Origin: a bacterium
GTDB taxonomy: Bacteria; Myxococcota_A; Polyangia; Nannocystales; Nannocystaceae
DNA length: 64,000 nt
Direction of reading: 5' to 3'
NCBI GenBank assembly: GCA_024742475.1
Contig: JANSYI010000013.1
Span: 62,001-126,000 of the forward strand
A program made the translations under genes and the position numbers. The number at the start of each line of letters is the position of its first letter. The first letter of the stretch is position 1. The notes below the pieces were generated by a model. That model searched no databases. It saw only the letters and a list, made by a program, of their open reading frames with translations, and had not been told where the DNA came from. Below, one piece after another: positions 46,546 through 55,921 of the stretch.

Positions 46546-47457
46546 TCATCCGCCTGCGGGCAGGCAGTAGCCCACGTCCTCGAGCCCGATCGGAGGCGTG
46601 CTGGCCATCGCGTAGTACGGCTCGCACGACTCTCCCTCGTCGCACGCGAGGTCGTCGGTCACGTCGCAGAACGCCACGCACGCGTCCTCGTGCAGGAATG
46701 ACCCTGCGGGACAGTGCGGATGGAACGCGTCTCCGCTCAGGTACAGGTTCTCGCCCTCACGGATGCAAACGAACGTCCCCTGCGAGTCCGGGTAGCAGCC
46801 GTTGCCCTCACCGCACTCGTCTTCGAGCGGGTTGCACGAGGGTAAGCACAGCGGCATGGCGCCGTCGTTGTAAACACTGCAAGTCTCGCCCTCGACCTCG
46901 CAGGAGTACGCCGCGTCGCAGAAGTCGATGCACGCACCGGTGAGCGTCTCAGGGTCGACGTTCCAGCAGATGAGGCCCGCGTCGCAGGTGTCGATGCCCG
47001 AAACGGCCGACCCCTCCACCGTACACGGGTCGCCGCGCTGCGCGGGATCGTCGGGAAGTGGAGCGCAGCGGGAGGCGTTCCAGACGTCGCCTCCGTCGTT
47101 TGCCCACGCCGCGCACGACTCTCCTTGTGCACAGTCTTGCTGTTCGACCGCGCACATCGAGCAATGCCCGTAGACGCCATCGGGCAGTGCACAGCCGCCG
47201 GTGGGCGTGATGAACGACCCCACCTCAGTCTCTCCGGATGAAGAGCCTCCAGAGCCGGACGAGCCGACGCCGCTGGTCGACGTGGATGTGGCAGTCGACG
47301 TCGTCGCGTCGGTGGTGGGCGATGATGGGTCGGGGACGGAGCTCGTCGAGCCTGCGCCTGACGTCGACGCATCCATCGACGTGGAGCCGTCTCCGCCCGA
47401 GGCAGAGACCGCAGGGCCACAGCCCACCAAGAACGAAAGAAGCCAAGCGCGCCTCAC
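46546..47457 (-). CDS. Cys-rich lipoprotein
   Basis: A 303-residue protein starting at ATG 47457. Lipobox LVGC (Cys 13), Ser/Thr/Gly linker (about 20-80), then about 24 Cys in a series of EGF- or knot-like modules (CALPDGVYGHCSMC; CDAAYSCEVEGETC; CGEGNGCYPDSQGTFVC). Many disulphides suggest a stable surface protein. It is divergent from nothing close; 45 bases separate it from the CpoB-like gene's stop. Confidence 0.75.
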   Translation of the reverse strand: MRRAWLLSFLVGCGPAVSASGGDGSTSMDASTSGAGSTSSVPDPSSPTTDATTSTATSTSTSGVGSSGSGGSSSGETEVGSFITPTGGCALPDGVYGHCSMCAVEQQDCAQGESCAAWANDGGDVWNASRCAPLPDDPAQRGDPCTVEGSAVSGIDTCDAGLICWNVDPETLTGACIDFCDAAYSCEVEGETCSVYNDGAMPLCLPSCNPLEDECGEGNGCYPDSQGTFVCIREGENLYLSGDAFHPHCPAGSFLHEDACVAFCDVTDDLACDEGESCEPYYAMASTPPIGLEDVGYCLPAGG

Positions 47458-47502
47458 ACCACATTAGGTACCGAAACGAACAAAGCTGTCAAGTGCAGCC
47501 CG

Positions 47503-48384
47503 TCAGCTGGCGTCGGCCGGCGCGGCCTGGTCGCTGCAGATCTCGCCCTTGTCCTTCTTCAAAATCTCGACCTGCTCCTTGGCCTTGTCCTTGTAGTGGG
47601 ACGGCGCCTTGGTCTTGCGGCTGCGCAGGGCCTCGAAGTACTTGATGGCGTTTTCGCACTGGCCGAGCTTCGCGAACGCGAGGCCGGAGTAGTAGAGGGC
47701 GTCGGGGATCACCGGGTCCTTCGGGGACTCCTGAATGATCCGGTAGAACTCGCCGAGGGCCTGGCGGTACTCGCGAGCGCTGAAGAAGGTGAGGCCGATG
47801 TTGAACCGGACCTCGGCCATCTTGGCGTCGGTGGGGTAGCGCGACTCGTAGGTGCGCCACAGGCGACGCGAGCCCTTGTAGTTCTTGGCCTTGAACTGCT
47901 TCTCGGCCTCGGCCCACAGCTCGGTCTTGTTCTCGGGGATGTTGGTCGCCTCGTTGAGCTTCTCTTCGAGCGCGAGCAGTCGGACGTCGACATCACCGCG
48001 CAGCTCGGTCAGCTCTTGTTTGGCGGCAGTGGCGACGAAGTCGGCGTTCTCGGCCGCGCCGCGCAGCTCTTGGGCGTCGACCTCGAGGTTGTCGACGCGC
48101 AGGCCCAAGTCGGCCTGGTTGCGGCGCAGAACCTCGTCGAGCTCGGCGATCTTGGTCTCGAGCTCGTCGGTGAGCGTCTCGACCTTGCTGATCGTCTCCC
48201 CGGTGTTCTTGGTCTGCGCGAGGACCTCCTGACGGAGCTTGGCGACTTCGGTGGCCAGCTCGTCTTGGTCGGCCTTGAGCGCGATGCACCCGGTGGAGAG
48301 AAGCCCGCAAAGCCCAAGGGCCCCCACCGTGGTGAGAGCCCTGGAGCTTCGCATGACCATGGAGATGATGCTCATGCGTTTCAT
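47503..48384 (-). CDS. cpoB: CpoB/YbgF-like coiled-coil TPR lipoprotein
   Basis: This 293-residue protein starts at ATG 48384. It has a lipoprotein leader (LLSTGC, Cys 33), a long coiled coil (about 38-150, DELATEVAKLRQEV), and a C-terminal TPR domain (about 160-275) with AEKQFKAKNYKGSRRLWRTY and DALYYSGLAFAKLGQCENAI. This is the layout of CpoB/YbgF in the Tol-Pal system, except that CpoB is usually periplasmic and not lipidated. It follows the pal gene by 11 bases. No tolQRAB genes are in this stretch. Confidence 0.8.
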   Translation of the reverse strand: MKRMSIISMVMRSSRALTTVGALGLCGLLSTGCIALKADQDELATEVAKLRQEVLAQTKNTGETISKVETLTDELETKIAELDEVLRRNQADLGLRVDNLEVDAQELRGAAENADFVATAAKQELTELRGDVDVRLLALEEKLNEATNIPENKTELWAEAEKQFKAKNYKGSRRLWRTYESRYPTDAKMAEVRFNIGLTFFSAREYRQALGEFYRIIQESPKDPVIPDALYYSGLAFAKLGQCENAIKYFEALRSRKTKAPSHYKDKAKEQVEILKKDKGEICSDQAAPADAS

Positions 48385-48395
48385 GATGTGGTTGC

Positions 48396-49250
48396 CTACG
48401 GGAAGATGAACTCGACGCGGCGGTCTTGCGACCAGCCCGACTCGTCGGTGCCCGTCGCCTCCAGGTTGCCCTTGGAGATGACCTGAAGGTTCTCGCCGGT
48501 GACGCCCTTGGTCTCGAGGTACTTCTTCACCGACTGGCCGCGGCGGTCGGTGAGCATGATGTTGTACTCCTCGGTGCCGCGCGGGTCCGCGTGGGCCTCG
48601 AGGTAGACCAGCGTGCCCTGCTCGACGAGGCACGTCGCGATCTGATCGAGCTGCTGCTGCGCCTCGGGCTGGATCTTGGGGCTGTCGAAGCCGAAGTAGA
48701 TTGCGTCGATTCCGCACGGGTTGTTGCCGCCGCCCTCGGGGATGCCCGAGAAGACGCACATGCCCCCGTCACAGATTTCATCCATCGCACACTCGTCGTC
48801 GGTGGTGCACTGACCACCCCCTGCGCCACCACCCGTGCAGGTGCCGGTGGCGAGGTCACAGGTGCCCCCCTCACAGGAGAGGTCGTCCACACAGGCCGAA
48901 CAGGCGCCCGCGGTGCAGACCAGGCCGCCCGAGCAATCGATGGTCTGGGTGCAGGGCGAGCCGAGGCCACCCTGGCCACCCGCGCCGACGGCTGCGAGCG
49001 CGGGGTCCGTGCAGCGGAACTCGAAGCAAACGAAGTCCTCGCCAGCCGGGCCCTTGCCCGTGCAGTCGGCGTCGGTCGTGCAGTTTTGGCACTTGCCGTC
49101 GACACACTTCTCGCCGAGGTCGGCTTTGCAGTGCTTGTCCTTCTTACACTCGGGGTACTCGGGCTTCTTGCAGCCGACGAGCGGAGCGCTCAGGGCAAAG
49201 GCCGCGGCGACGAGTGAGAACGAGGCGAGACGGGGCAGAAGAGATCGCAT
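48396..49250 (-). CDS. pal: Peptidoglycan-associated lipoprotein with Cys-rich insert
   Basis: This 284-residue protein starts at ATG 49250. The lipobox is LVGC (Cys 27). A Lys-rich start and about 130 residues with about 20 Cys (CKKDKHCKADLGEKCVDGKC; CTTDDECAMDEICDGGMC) precede the OmpA/Pal domain (about 172-284) with IYFGFDSPKI, LEAHADPRGTEEYN and DRRVEF. That domain binds peptidoglycan and ties the outer membrane to it. Usual Pal proteins have only a short linker; the Cys-rich insert is a lineage-specific addition and may stick out from the cell. Confidence 0.88.
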   Translation of the reverse strand: MRSLLPRLASFSLVAAAFALSAPLVGCKKPEYPECKKDKHCKADLGEKCVDGKCQNCTTDADCTGKGPAGEDFVCFEFRCTDPALAAVGAGGQGGLGSPCTQTIDCSGGLVCTAGACSACVDDLSCEGGTCDLATGTCTGGGAGGGQCTTDDECAMDEICDGGMCVFSGIPEGGGNNPCGIDAIYFGFDSPKIQPEAQQQLDQIATCLVEQGTLVYLEAHADPRGTEEYNIMLTDRRGQSVKKYLETKGVTGENLQVISKGNLEATGTDESGWSQDRRVEFIFP

Positions 49251-49391
49251 CGAGAACGGTCTTTCGTTGGAGAGGGTGGGCGCCGACACCCTCAGAGGGG
49301 CTTTCTCGGCGCTTGACGGCGGTTCTAACACGGCCCAAGGGTGTGTCAACCGCCCGAAACCGCAGGAATATTGCCGAACGCGTAAAGCTCC

Positions 49392-49416
49392 CCACCTCCA
49401 TCGAGCGCGGAGGTGG
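49392..49416 (-). terminator. Hairpin downstream of the 49429 gene
   Basis: A perfect 8-base inverted repeat, CCACCTCC (49392-49399) and GGAGGTGG (49409-49416), with a 9-base loop. It lies 12 bases after the stop at 49429 and before the pal start at 49250. On the minus strand it is followed by GGAGCTTT, not a T-run, so it would be a weak or factor-dependent terminator. Confidence 0.45.
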
Positions 49417-49428
49417 AGCAAGAAGAGT

Positions 49429-50007
49429 TCAGCCTTCGGAGACCCGGGCGGCGATGCGGATCTCGTAGACCTGCGTACCGACTCGGACGCGACGGCGCAG
49501 CTGTCCGTCGTCGACGACTTCGATGTCCGCCCGGGCGGCCACGAGTGCTTCGTCGTCGAGCTTCAGCTCGGGCCCGACCCGAAGACGATGCAGCAGGTAG
49601 TCGCGGACACCGACGCTTCGATACGGAGCTTCGGCGACGTCGAGATCCCACTCGACCTCGACAGCGTCGGGGTGGTGCCGCGGAACGACCGAGAGGTCGA
49701 GGCGATGGCGCCCGTTGGGCGTGAGCAGCACGGCGGAGTACTTGAGGCGATGGCCGTCACGGACCGTGACAGCCTGTGGGGCGAGGACCCGCGGCAATCG
49801 GCCGGGTTTCTTGCCGCTGCGGGTCGGCGTGACGTCGACGATCTCGACGGTGACGTCGAGCGGCCACAACTCCCTGGCGCTCTGGCCCGTCATGGGCGTC
49901 GCGAGAGAGTCCGCAGCCCGCGAGGGTACGGGTGCGAGGGAGAGGGTCGCCAGGCCGAGCACCGCGGCGGCGAATCGCCGAAACGTTGACGTGGGAGCGC
50001 GTCGCAT
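49429..50007 (-). CDS. Exported protein of unknown function
   Basis: A 192-residue protein starting at ATG 50007, with a leader ending SRAADS. The mature part is mostly beta (LDVTVEIVDVTPTRSG; LKYSAVLLTPNGRHRLDL) with a helical middle. No Cys or catalytic motif, no known family. The region between its start and the gene at 50091 is a divergent promoter of about 80 bases containing AAAATGGGGTAAAAA. Confidence 0.6.
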   Translation of the reverse strand: MRRAPTSTFRRFAAAVLGLATLSLAPVPSRAADSLATPMTGQSARELWPLDVTVEIVDVTPTRSGKKPGRLPRVLAPQAVTVRDGHRLKYSAVLLTPNGRHRLDLSVVPRHHPDAVEVEWDLDVAEAPYRSVGVRDYLLHRLRVGPELKLDDEALVAARADIEVVDDGQLRRRVRVGTQVYEIRIAARVSEG

Positions 50008-50090
50008 GCTGCCAAGGAGGCACAGGACCGTCGGGCCTCCAAACTTCGCGCGCAGGCCAGCGACCCCCGAAAATGGGGTAAAAACTTGCG

Positions 50091-50800
50091 ATGGCGGTTT
50101 TTTTGGCTCCGGGTCGAACAAACCCACCTACACCTACGTCGATGAAGGCATGAGCGGACCGCTGTACTGGATCTGGGGTGCGGGGCCAAAGACCGGGCCC
50201 GCCAAAGCGGAGCTCGAGAGGATCGCCGGGGCACCCAGAGGATCGCTCGACGACCTGTGGCGAGGCTACCGGGCGGGTACGGAGAGCGCGCCCCCCATCT
50301 CGGACCTCGCGCCCGGAGCCGTGGACCGGTTGCGCAATCGGTTGCGCAGCGCTCCGGCCCGCTCGTTCTTCTTCGGCGCACCGTCGCTGCAGCAGATGTC
50401 CGGCGGTCTCGCCATCCGCACCCAACGTGCGGGCCAGCGTGCCAGCAAGGTCGTGTTCGAGGACCACGGCTTCGTCGGCGGCACCCCTCCCGCGGTGGGG
50501 CTGTTCTTCGGCCGTGACTTCGTCACGCTTCGCAACCTCCCCCGATACCGCCGCTGGTTCGAGCAGCTTCGCGACGCGATCGAACCCGGCGGGGGCATCT
50601 ACCTCGTGCACTGCGACGCCGCGTCGGACAACTGCCGCCTCATGCAGGCGATCAGCCGCATCGCCCAACTGCCCGTCTATGGCGCCGACGCGATTCAAGA
50701 CGTCGGCAACCAAGCGATGGAGGGACAGGCCTACAAGGTGACGGGCAACCACGTGCAGCGGATCCGCTCGTTCCCGCAGGCCGTGCTGCACTTCGACTGA
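50091..50800 (+). CDS. Small protein with possible caspase-like His/Cys layout
   Basis: As sequenced, the good frame begins at ATG 50150 (216 residues). If one T is added to the run at 50098-50104, ATG 50091 opens a continuous 236-residue protein starting MAVFFGSGSNKPTYTYV, which reads better. It has VVFEDHGFVGGTPP and, about 55 residues later, IYLVHCDAASDN, followed by a helix. His-Gly then Cys-Asp/Asn-Ala spaced like this recalls the caspase-fold DUF4347/C80-type proteins. That is a pattern match, not a family hit. No leader or membrane segment. The convergent neighbour ends seven bases away. Confidence 0.6.
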
Positions 50801-50806
50801 GCGGGG

Positions 50807-52306
50807 CTACGGAGGAAGTCCCTCGATCCACCCGCGCACCAGCGCGACGAGCTCGGGGTCGAGCAAGGTGGGCGCGCCCGCAGGCATGTGTCGCCGGGGT
50901 GCGCCGCCCACCTCGGGCGTGCACTCCGAGAGCAACCTGTAGAGGTAGCTGCCCTCTGGGTCACCAGGAGCGACCCGCGGCATGTCGACCGCCGTCGCCC
51001 CGACGCCCACCAGCGACGCCTCGGCCTGTGGGCCCTCGAAGCTCAGACCACCCGCCCCCGACGCGCCGTGGCAGGAAGAAAAGCTGCACCACGGCGAGAA
51101 CACGCGCTCCTGCACGTCGGAGAACGACGGGGCGGGCTCGACCGCCTCGACCAGGGCGTCTTCGCAGGTCGGGGGTTCGGGCGCGGAGGCGTCGGAGGCG
51201 GGCAGCCGCAGCGGGCCTGCGATTTCCTCGCGCGTGGGCATGGCGTACGCGAGGCTCCGCGGCGTCATGAAGGCGCGGCAAAGGCCATCCGACACGTACG
51301 TCCCGTCGTCCACCTCGAAAGGTCCCGACGAGCTTCCGCGGTCGACACCTGCGACGATCACCACGTCGGTGTCGGCGAACGCCAGGAACACGCACATCTC
51401 GTTGATGCCGATGCCCCAGGTCAACGGCTCATCGTGCGGGTTGTCGTAGGCGCACGAGAACTCGATTCCCGAAAGGCTCTCGATCGAGACGGGCGGATCG
51501 AAGGTCCGTCCCATCGAGCTCGCACCGAAACCGAGATGCTCGAACACCTCGACCTCCCCGTCGCTGTCGAACAGAGTGACCCGAGCAGCGTCTCCAGTGC
51601 GATGGTAGTGGGGAAGGATGTAGTGGAGATCGAAAGCGGGCTTTTCGGGAAGACTCGCCGAGCCGCAGAACGAGTAGAAGGTCGCTTTGCTGTTTGCAGG
51701 GATCTGCAAGTCGAGGTTGCTCAACAGCACCGGGGAGAGGGTCGTCTCGACCAACGCCGGGTGAATGACCTCCAGAGACATCCACGCCTCCGTCGCGCGC
51801 GGGTCGGGTCCGAGGTTGAGCAGGTGCACGCCAGCGACGATCTTCGAGCGCGCGGGGATCCGAATCGTGGCGCCGTCGGTGAACCGCATCGTCTCCTGCA
51901 GGGCCTGCGTGGACTGCGCAAAGAGCGCGGTGCCAGCGAGCGCGGCGGAGATGTCGTCGAAGCCCCTGTGGTGGCAGGGCCAAAACCCGTCGTCCCCCGG
52001 GTAGACGTCCTCGGGTACGACGAACCAGTTGCTGTGGTGAAACGAACCACCGTTTTGAAACTCGACGGCCTGCACGTACAGCGGCGCGTCGTTGCCGACG
52101 GTCCAGCTGTAGCAGGACATCGTCTCCTGGCTGCCTTCGAGCTCGAAGGGGACGGTCTCGTGCACGAGACGGGCATTCGCCTGGGCGTCGGCCGGCATCT
52201 GCGGGTCTGGGAGTGGCTCGCGAGGTTCGGGGTAGACGACCTCCGGCTCCGCGCAACCGACCACGGACGCAACGAAGACGAGAGAAGCGAGACGACGACG
52301 GATCAC
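50807..52306 (-). CDS. Lipoprotein: copper monooxygenase-like plus cytochrome c-like domain
   Basis: This 499-residue protein starts at GTG 52306. Lipobox VVGC (Cys 18). The middle (about 45-345) has features of type II copper, ascorbate-dependent monooxygenases: GGSFHHSNWFVVP, CHHRGFD, LHYILPHYHRTG and GIGINEMCVFL. The C-terminal part (about 405-499) has FSPWCSFSSCHG, a Cys-x4-Cys-His haem-like motif, and later RRHMPAGAP with a possible distal Met. So an electron-carrying domain is attached to an oxidase-type domain. It is the last gene of an operon with a TonB-dependent receptor. Substrate unknown. Confidence 0.75.
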   Translation of the reverse strand: MIRRRLASLVFVASVVGCAEPEVVYPEPREPLPDPQMPADAQANARLVHETVPFELEGSQETMSCYSWTVGNDAPLYVQAVEFQNGGSFHHSNWFVVPEDVYPGDDGFWPCHHRGFDDISAALAGTALFAQSTQALQETMRFTDGATIRIPARSKIVAGVHLLNLGPDPRATEAWMSLEVIHPALVETTLSPVLLSNLDLQIPANSKATFYSFCGSASLPEKPAFDLHYILPHYHRTGDAARVTLFDSDGEVEVFEHLGFGASSMGRTFDPPVSIESLSGIEFSCAYDNPHDEPLTWGIGINEMCVFLAFADTDVVIVAGVDRGSSSGPFEVDDGTYVSDGLCRAFMTPRSLAYAMPTREEIAGPLRLPASDASAPEPPTCEDALVEAVEPAPSFSDVQERVFSPWCSFSSCHGASGAGGLSFEGPQAEASLVGVGATAVDMPRVAPGDPEGSYLYRLLSECTPEVGGAPRRHMPAGAPTLLDPELVALVRGWIEGLPP

Positions 52307-52314
52307 GGGCGACC

Positions 52315-54711
52315 TCAATACTCGACGCGTACGCCGATGCTGGGCAAGATGGGCAACCCCACGGCATCGACGCGGCGGCTGTAGTCCGCGCTGTAGATGA
52401 ACGCTTCTGGGTTGAGACGGTTGTAGACGTTCTGCACGTCGAGATACGCCGCGACGAGGGCGCGCTGCAGCAGCCAAGACTTGTCGATACGGAGGTCGAG
52501 CTGATGAAACACGGGGAAGCGCGCCCCGTTGCGCCCACCGGGTGCCGGAAGTGGCTCTTGCTGCGGCGGCACCCAGACCACCCCGGCGACGTCGGTGAAT
52601 GGCGAGCCGCTGACCAGGCGGAACCGCCCCCCAACGCGCCAGCGCTTCGGCAACTGGTAGCTGGCGATCGCGACCAGGTTGTGCCGCTGGTCGAACGCGT
52701 TGGGCCAGACCCGTGGGCTGCGGTCCAGCTCGAGAGGGTCGCGCACGCGCTCTTGCACCCGCGCAAGCGTGTAGCCCACCCACCCCCACAGCTTTGGCCC
52801 GAGTCGACGTCGCGCGAGCGCCTCGAGCCCGTACGATGTCGACCACGTGGACGTCGCCGCCTCGACCGCGCCGTCTTCATCGAAGAACAGGCCGTCGGCG
52901 TTGTCGCGGAGACGACCCCATCCGGCGAGCTCGACGTACCACGACTCGCCGAGCTCTCGCCCCAACGCGGTGCTGAGCTGAGCGGCACGCGCGACCGACA
53001 GCGCCCCCGCAGACGGCGAAAAGCCGGCCCGCGGCTCGAGCGAGAGCAGCGACGCGGGCAGGATGACGTTGCCTACGGCGCTGGCAGACGTCAGAAACCC
53101 ACCATCGACCGAGGACTGTTGGATGCGAGCCTGCGAGTACACGCCCGCGCCCATCGACCAATGCCAACGAGGCGCAAACCGCCAATGCGCCGTCAACCTG
53201 GGGTCGACGGATGCCTTGCCCGTCTCGCCCAGCGTGAACGCGTTCGTTCGAAGGCCGGGCACCAGCGTCCACGCCCCGACGCCGATCGACGCCTGCGTGT
53301 ACACGCCGAGCGCACTGGACACGCCCGTGCGTCGCTCGTCGACCGCGGGGTCGCCCGAGCCGAGGAACGCCGGGCGCTGAAAGTGCGTGCGATACCAGTC
53401 GACCTCCGCGTCTGCGCCCACCATGAGCCGTACTCGCTGGGTGAGGCCACGGCTCGCCTCGGCCCGCAGACTCACGACCGCGTCGTCTCGCACCGCCTTC
53501 CATTCGGCGCCTTCGCGAACGAAGCCGTTGCGCTCCAGTCGAACCGACGGCGTGAGCCAGAACGACCACGGCCCCCGTTCGGTACGAAAGGAGAGATCGG
53601 CGCGGTGAAACTGCGAGATCATTTCGAAGACGAGGATCGGCCGAGAGTTGATGCCGGGGTTGCGCGCCTGCAGGCGATCACCCGCCCCGAGCACCCGCGC
53701 AGCCACCACCCCGCCGCGCTTGGTCGGATGCTCGAAGAACGCCTGATAGTTGTAGTAACGCGGCAGCGTGAAGAACTGCGTAGGGTCGACGCGCTCGACG
53801 CCTTGCAGCACGCCGTCGACCCACCCCCGCTGTGCGGCGACGAGCCACGCACCACGCCCGATCGGACCCGTGGCGTGGGCTCCGGCGCCGAGCAGGTCGA
53901 GCCGAGCGTGCCCGTGCACCCGCTCCGACTGCAGCCGCGCAGGATCCAACACCACGAGTCCTCCCGTCGCATCACCGTAGCGCGCGCCGAAGTTGCTCGG
54001 CACGAACTCCATCCGGTCGATGGCGGCCTCGGGGACGACGCTGGCCAGCGCCAACGAGTGAAAGGCTCTCGGCAGCGCGTGGCCTCCGAGGAAGACCCGG
54101 GATTGATTGGGCGCTGAGCCGCGAAGCACCAGCAGGCCGAAGCCTCCGGGTGTGCGCGCGACCCCAGGCAAGTTCTGCAGGGCGCGGAGGGGATCCCCCT
54201 GCGTCCCTGGTGCGGTACGAATCTCTTCGGCCTCCACGGCCGTGCTCTTGACCTGCTCCGGCGGTGGTGCCTGCGGCGTTTCGACCACCGTCCGCATCAC
54301 CGCGTCGGTGTCAGGCTCGACGAAGAGGATGATCCGCCGGCGGCGCCGCTGCGTGAGGTCGACGACGTACTCGAGCCTGCGAAAGCCCGGCGCGAGCACG
54401 ACGATGCGGACGCGGTAGGCATCGAGATCGGGTACGTCGAACCGTCCGGTCTCGTCGGTCTCGGCGCTGCGAATCCAACCCGGCGGATCCTTCCCGGGGT
54501 CGAGGTGATTCGAGTCGGCGACCACTCCCGGTTTGGAGTCGGGCCGCGCAGGCACGACGAGGACACGCGCGCCCTCGACGGGGTCGCGAGAACCGGCAGC
54601 TCGCACCGTGCCCAACGCCGAGCCCGCCGCAACAACGTCCCCTCCCCGCGCGGCACCAACCGCGGGAGAAAGCCACAGCGCTGCAACGAGGGTCGCCGAC
54701 GCGAGGCTCAC
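52315..54711 (-). CDS. TonB-dependent outer-membrane receptor
   Basis: This 798-residue protein starts at GTG 54711, overlapping the preceding stop by GTGA. A leader (LVAALWLSPAVGAA) is followed by a carboxypeptidase-like regulatory domain (about 35-135, with DETGRFDVPDLDAYRVRIV), a plug domain (PLRALQNLPGVARTPGGFG, LVLRGSAPNQSRVFLGG) and a 22-strand-type barrel to the end (YNRLNPEAF; GVRVEY). These receptors import metal-chelate complexes, sugars or peptides using TonB energy. The neighbours, a lipoprotein and a copper-type oxidase, suggest the cargo concerns a metal or an oxidised product, but this is open. Confidence 0.88.
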   Translation of the reverse strand: MSLASATLVAALWLSPAVGAARGGDVVAAGSALGTVRAAGSRDPVEGARVLVVPARPDSKPGVVADSNHLDPGKDPPGWIRSAETDETGRFDVPDLDAYRVRIVVLAPGFRRLEYVVDLTQRRRRRIILFVEPDTDAVMRTVVETPQAPPPEQVKSTAVEAEEIRTAPGTQGDPLRALQNLPGVARTPGGFGLLVLRGSAPNQSRVFLGGHALPRAFHSLALASVVPEAAIDRMEFVPSNFGARYGDATGGLVVLDPARLQSERVHGHARLDLLGAGAHATGPIGRGAWLVAAQRGWVDGVLQGVERVDPTQFFTLPRYYNYQAFFEHPTKRGGVVAARVLGAGDRLQARNPGINSRPILVFEMISQFHRADLSFRTERGPWSFWLTPSVRLERNGFVREGAEWKAVRDDAVVSLRAEASRGLTQRVRLMVGADAEVDWYRTHFQRPAFLGSGDPAVDERRTGVSSALGVYTQASIGVGAWTLVPGLRTNAFTLGETGKASVDPRLTAHWRFAPRWHWSMGAGVYSQARIQQSSVDGGFLTSASAVGNVILPASLLSLEPRAGFSPSAGALSVARAAQLSTALGRELGESWYVELAGWGRLRDNADGLFFDEDGAVEAATSTWSTSYGLEALARRRLGPKLWGWVGYTLARVQERVRDPLELDRSPRVWPNAFDQRHNLVAIASYQLPKRWRVGGRFRLVSGSPFTDVAGVVWVPPQQEPLPAPGGRNGARFPVFHQLDLRIDKSWLLQRALVAAYLDVQNVYNRLNPEAFIYSADYSRRVDAVGLPILPSIGVRVEY

Positions 54712-55745
54712 GGTTCGCGAACCTCGAAGCGGTACGCACCCCACGCTGCTCCTCCTGCCCGATCGCTCAGCACGAGGTTCACCGAGAACTCGGACGGCTC
54801 GTTGGGGGTCCATATCTCCCACCCCTGGGCCTCCGACAACGCGACGACACCCGGTGTGGCGCTCGACAGCGTCCGCGCCGGGACCGAGTCTTCGATGGCG
54901 ACGTATTCACCGCTGAACTCGACGACGGTCTGGATGTCCTTGGGATCGAAGAGCTGCCGCGATGTGTAGACCTGCCCCGGCTCGAGTACCGCGACCTGCC
55001 CCGGAGCGGCGATCACGGCGCGGGTCGGATCGCCCCCCGCGACCCCGTAGTACGGGCGGAGCTCGATCGGCACGGCCTCGGGGTTGTACGGCGGTACGAC
55101 ATCCTCGCCCACAAACGTCGCGAGCCCTTCGGGCAGCTCGAACCCCAGATCCAAGGCGTGCCCAACGAACCGTGGCGCCGGACCGAGCGTGATGCCTCGG
55201 TATCCGACGATGCAAGGCCCCCAGTCCAACGCCGAAGGGTCGGAGATCGTCTCGATGCACTCCTGCGTCGTCATGGAGGCGTCGGCGTGCCCGACGAACG
55301 CGAGCCGGATGAAGACTTGATCCTCGAACGGCAGATCGACATCGAGCGGGGGGACCACCACGCGAACGCGTTCGCCATCGGGGAGTCGGCACGCCACGCG
55401 CTCGGGGACGCTCTCACCACACGGACCGCTCGAACGACCGATCGGCGCGACGCATCCGCCAGTGCGCGGGCACATGAACCACGCCGGCTCTGCCTCCGCG
55501 GTGTCGCCCTCGCGCCCCAGGTACGCCCACGCCGACACTTCAACCGTGTCGCCGGGCAAGGCTTGGCTGCGCACCCTGTCGGCGGGGATCGGGAGGAGCC
55601 CGTCCGATAGGGGCCCAGGCTCGACGACCTCGACGCGCGCCCCGAGCAGGCGCGGCTCTTCGGTCAGAAGCCACGGCGGCATCGCCTCTTCGCCGCACGA
55701 ACACAGCCACAGCAGTGTCACGGCCCAGCCTGGACGAGACGACAC
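54708..55745 (-). CDS. Lipoprotein of the TonB-receptor operon
   Basis: This protein of about 345 residues is taken from GTG 55745, which gives a short clean leader (VTLLWLCSC); ATG 55787 is the alternative. The mature part has a Cys-containing N-domain (FMCPRTGGCVAP, PCGESVPERVACRL) and a beta-rich remainder. No known domain. It is the first gene of the operon, coupled by GTGA to the receptor, and may be its surface-exposed partner. Confidence 0.7.
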   Translation of the reverse strand: MSSRPGWAVTLLWLCSCGEEAMPPWLLTEEPRLLGARVEVVEPGPLSDGLLPIPADRVRSQALPGDTVEVSAWAYLGREGDTAEAEPAWFMCPRTGGCVAPIGRSSGPCGESVPERVACRLPDGERVRVVVPPLDVDLPFEDQVFIRLAFVGHADASMTTQECIETISDPSALDWGPCIVGYRGITLGPAPRFVGHALDLGFELPEGLATFVGEDVVPPYNPEAVPIELRPYYGVAGGDPTRAVIAAPGQVAVLEPGQVYTSRQLFDPKDIQTVVEFSGEYVAIEDSVPARTLSSATPGVVALSEAQGWEIWTPNEPSEFSVNLVLSDRAGGAAWGAYRFEVREP

Positions 55746-55875
55746 CCGCGCAGTATCGGAGAACGCCGCCACCGTGCCAAGGCCCATCACCCGCGGTCGG
55801 GACACTCTCGGCCGGCCAGCCTGCTCGCAGCCGCGGCGCTGGAGTTCGGCCGTCGTTTCCACATCCACTTCCGTC

Positions 55876-55904
55876 TTGACACTGTACTAGTTGACCAGCA
55901 CAGT
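55876..55904 (+). promoter_or_regulatory. Promoter and inverted repeat before the GntR gene
   Basis: TTGACA at 55876-55881 is a consensus -35 box. It overlaps an inverted repeat ACTGT (55881-55885) / ACAGT (55900-55904), with the palindrome ACTAGT between. GntR proteins of the YtrA group usually repress their own operon by binding such repeats at the promoter. A -10 box is not clear; CAGTAA/AGTAAA follows at 55902-55907. Confidence 0.5.
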
Positions 55905-55921
55905 AAAACACAGAACGAGGC

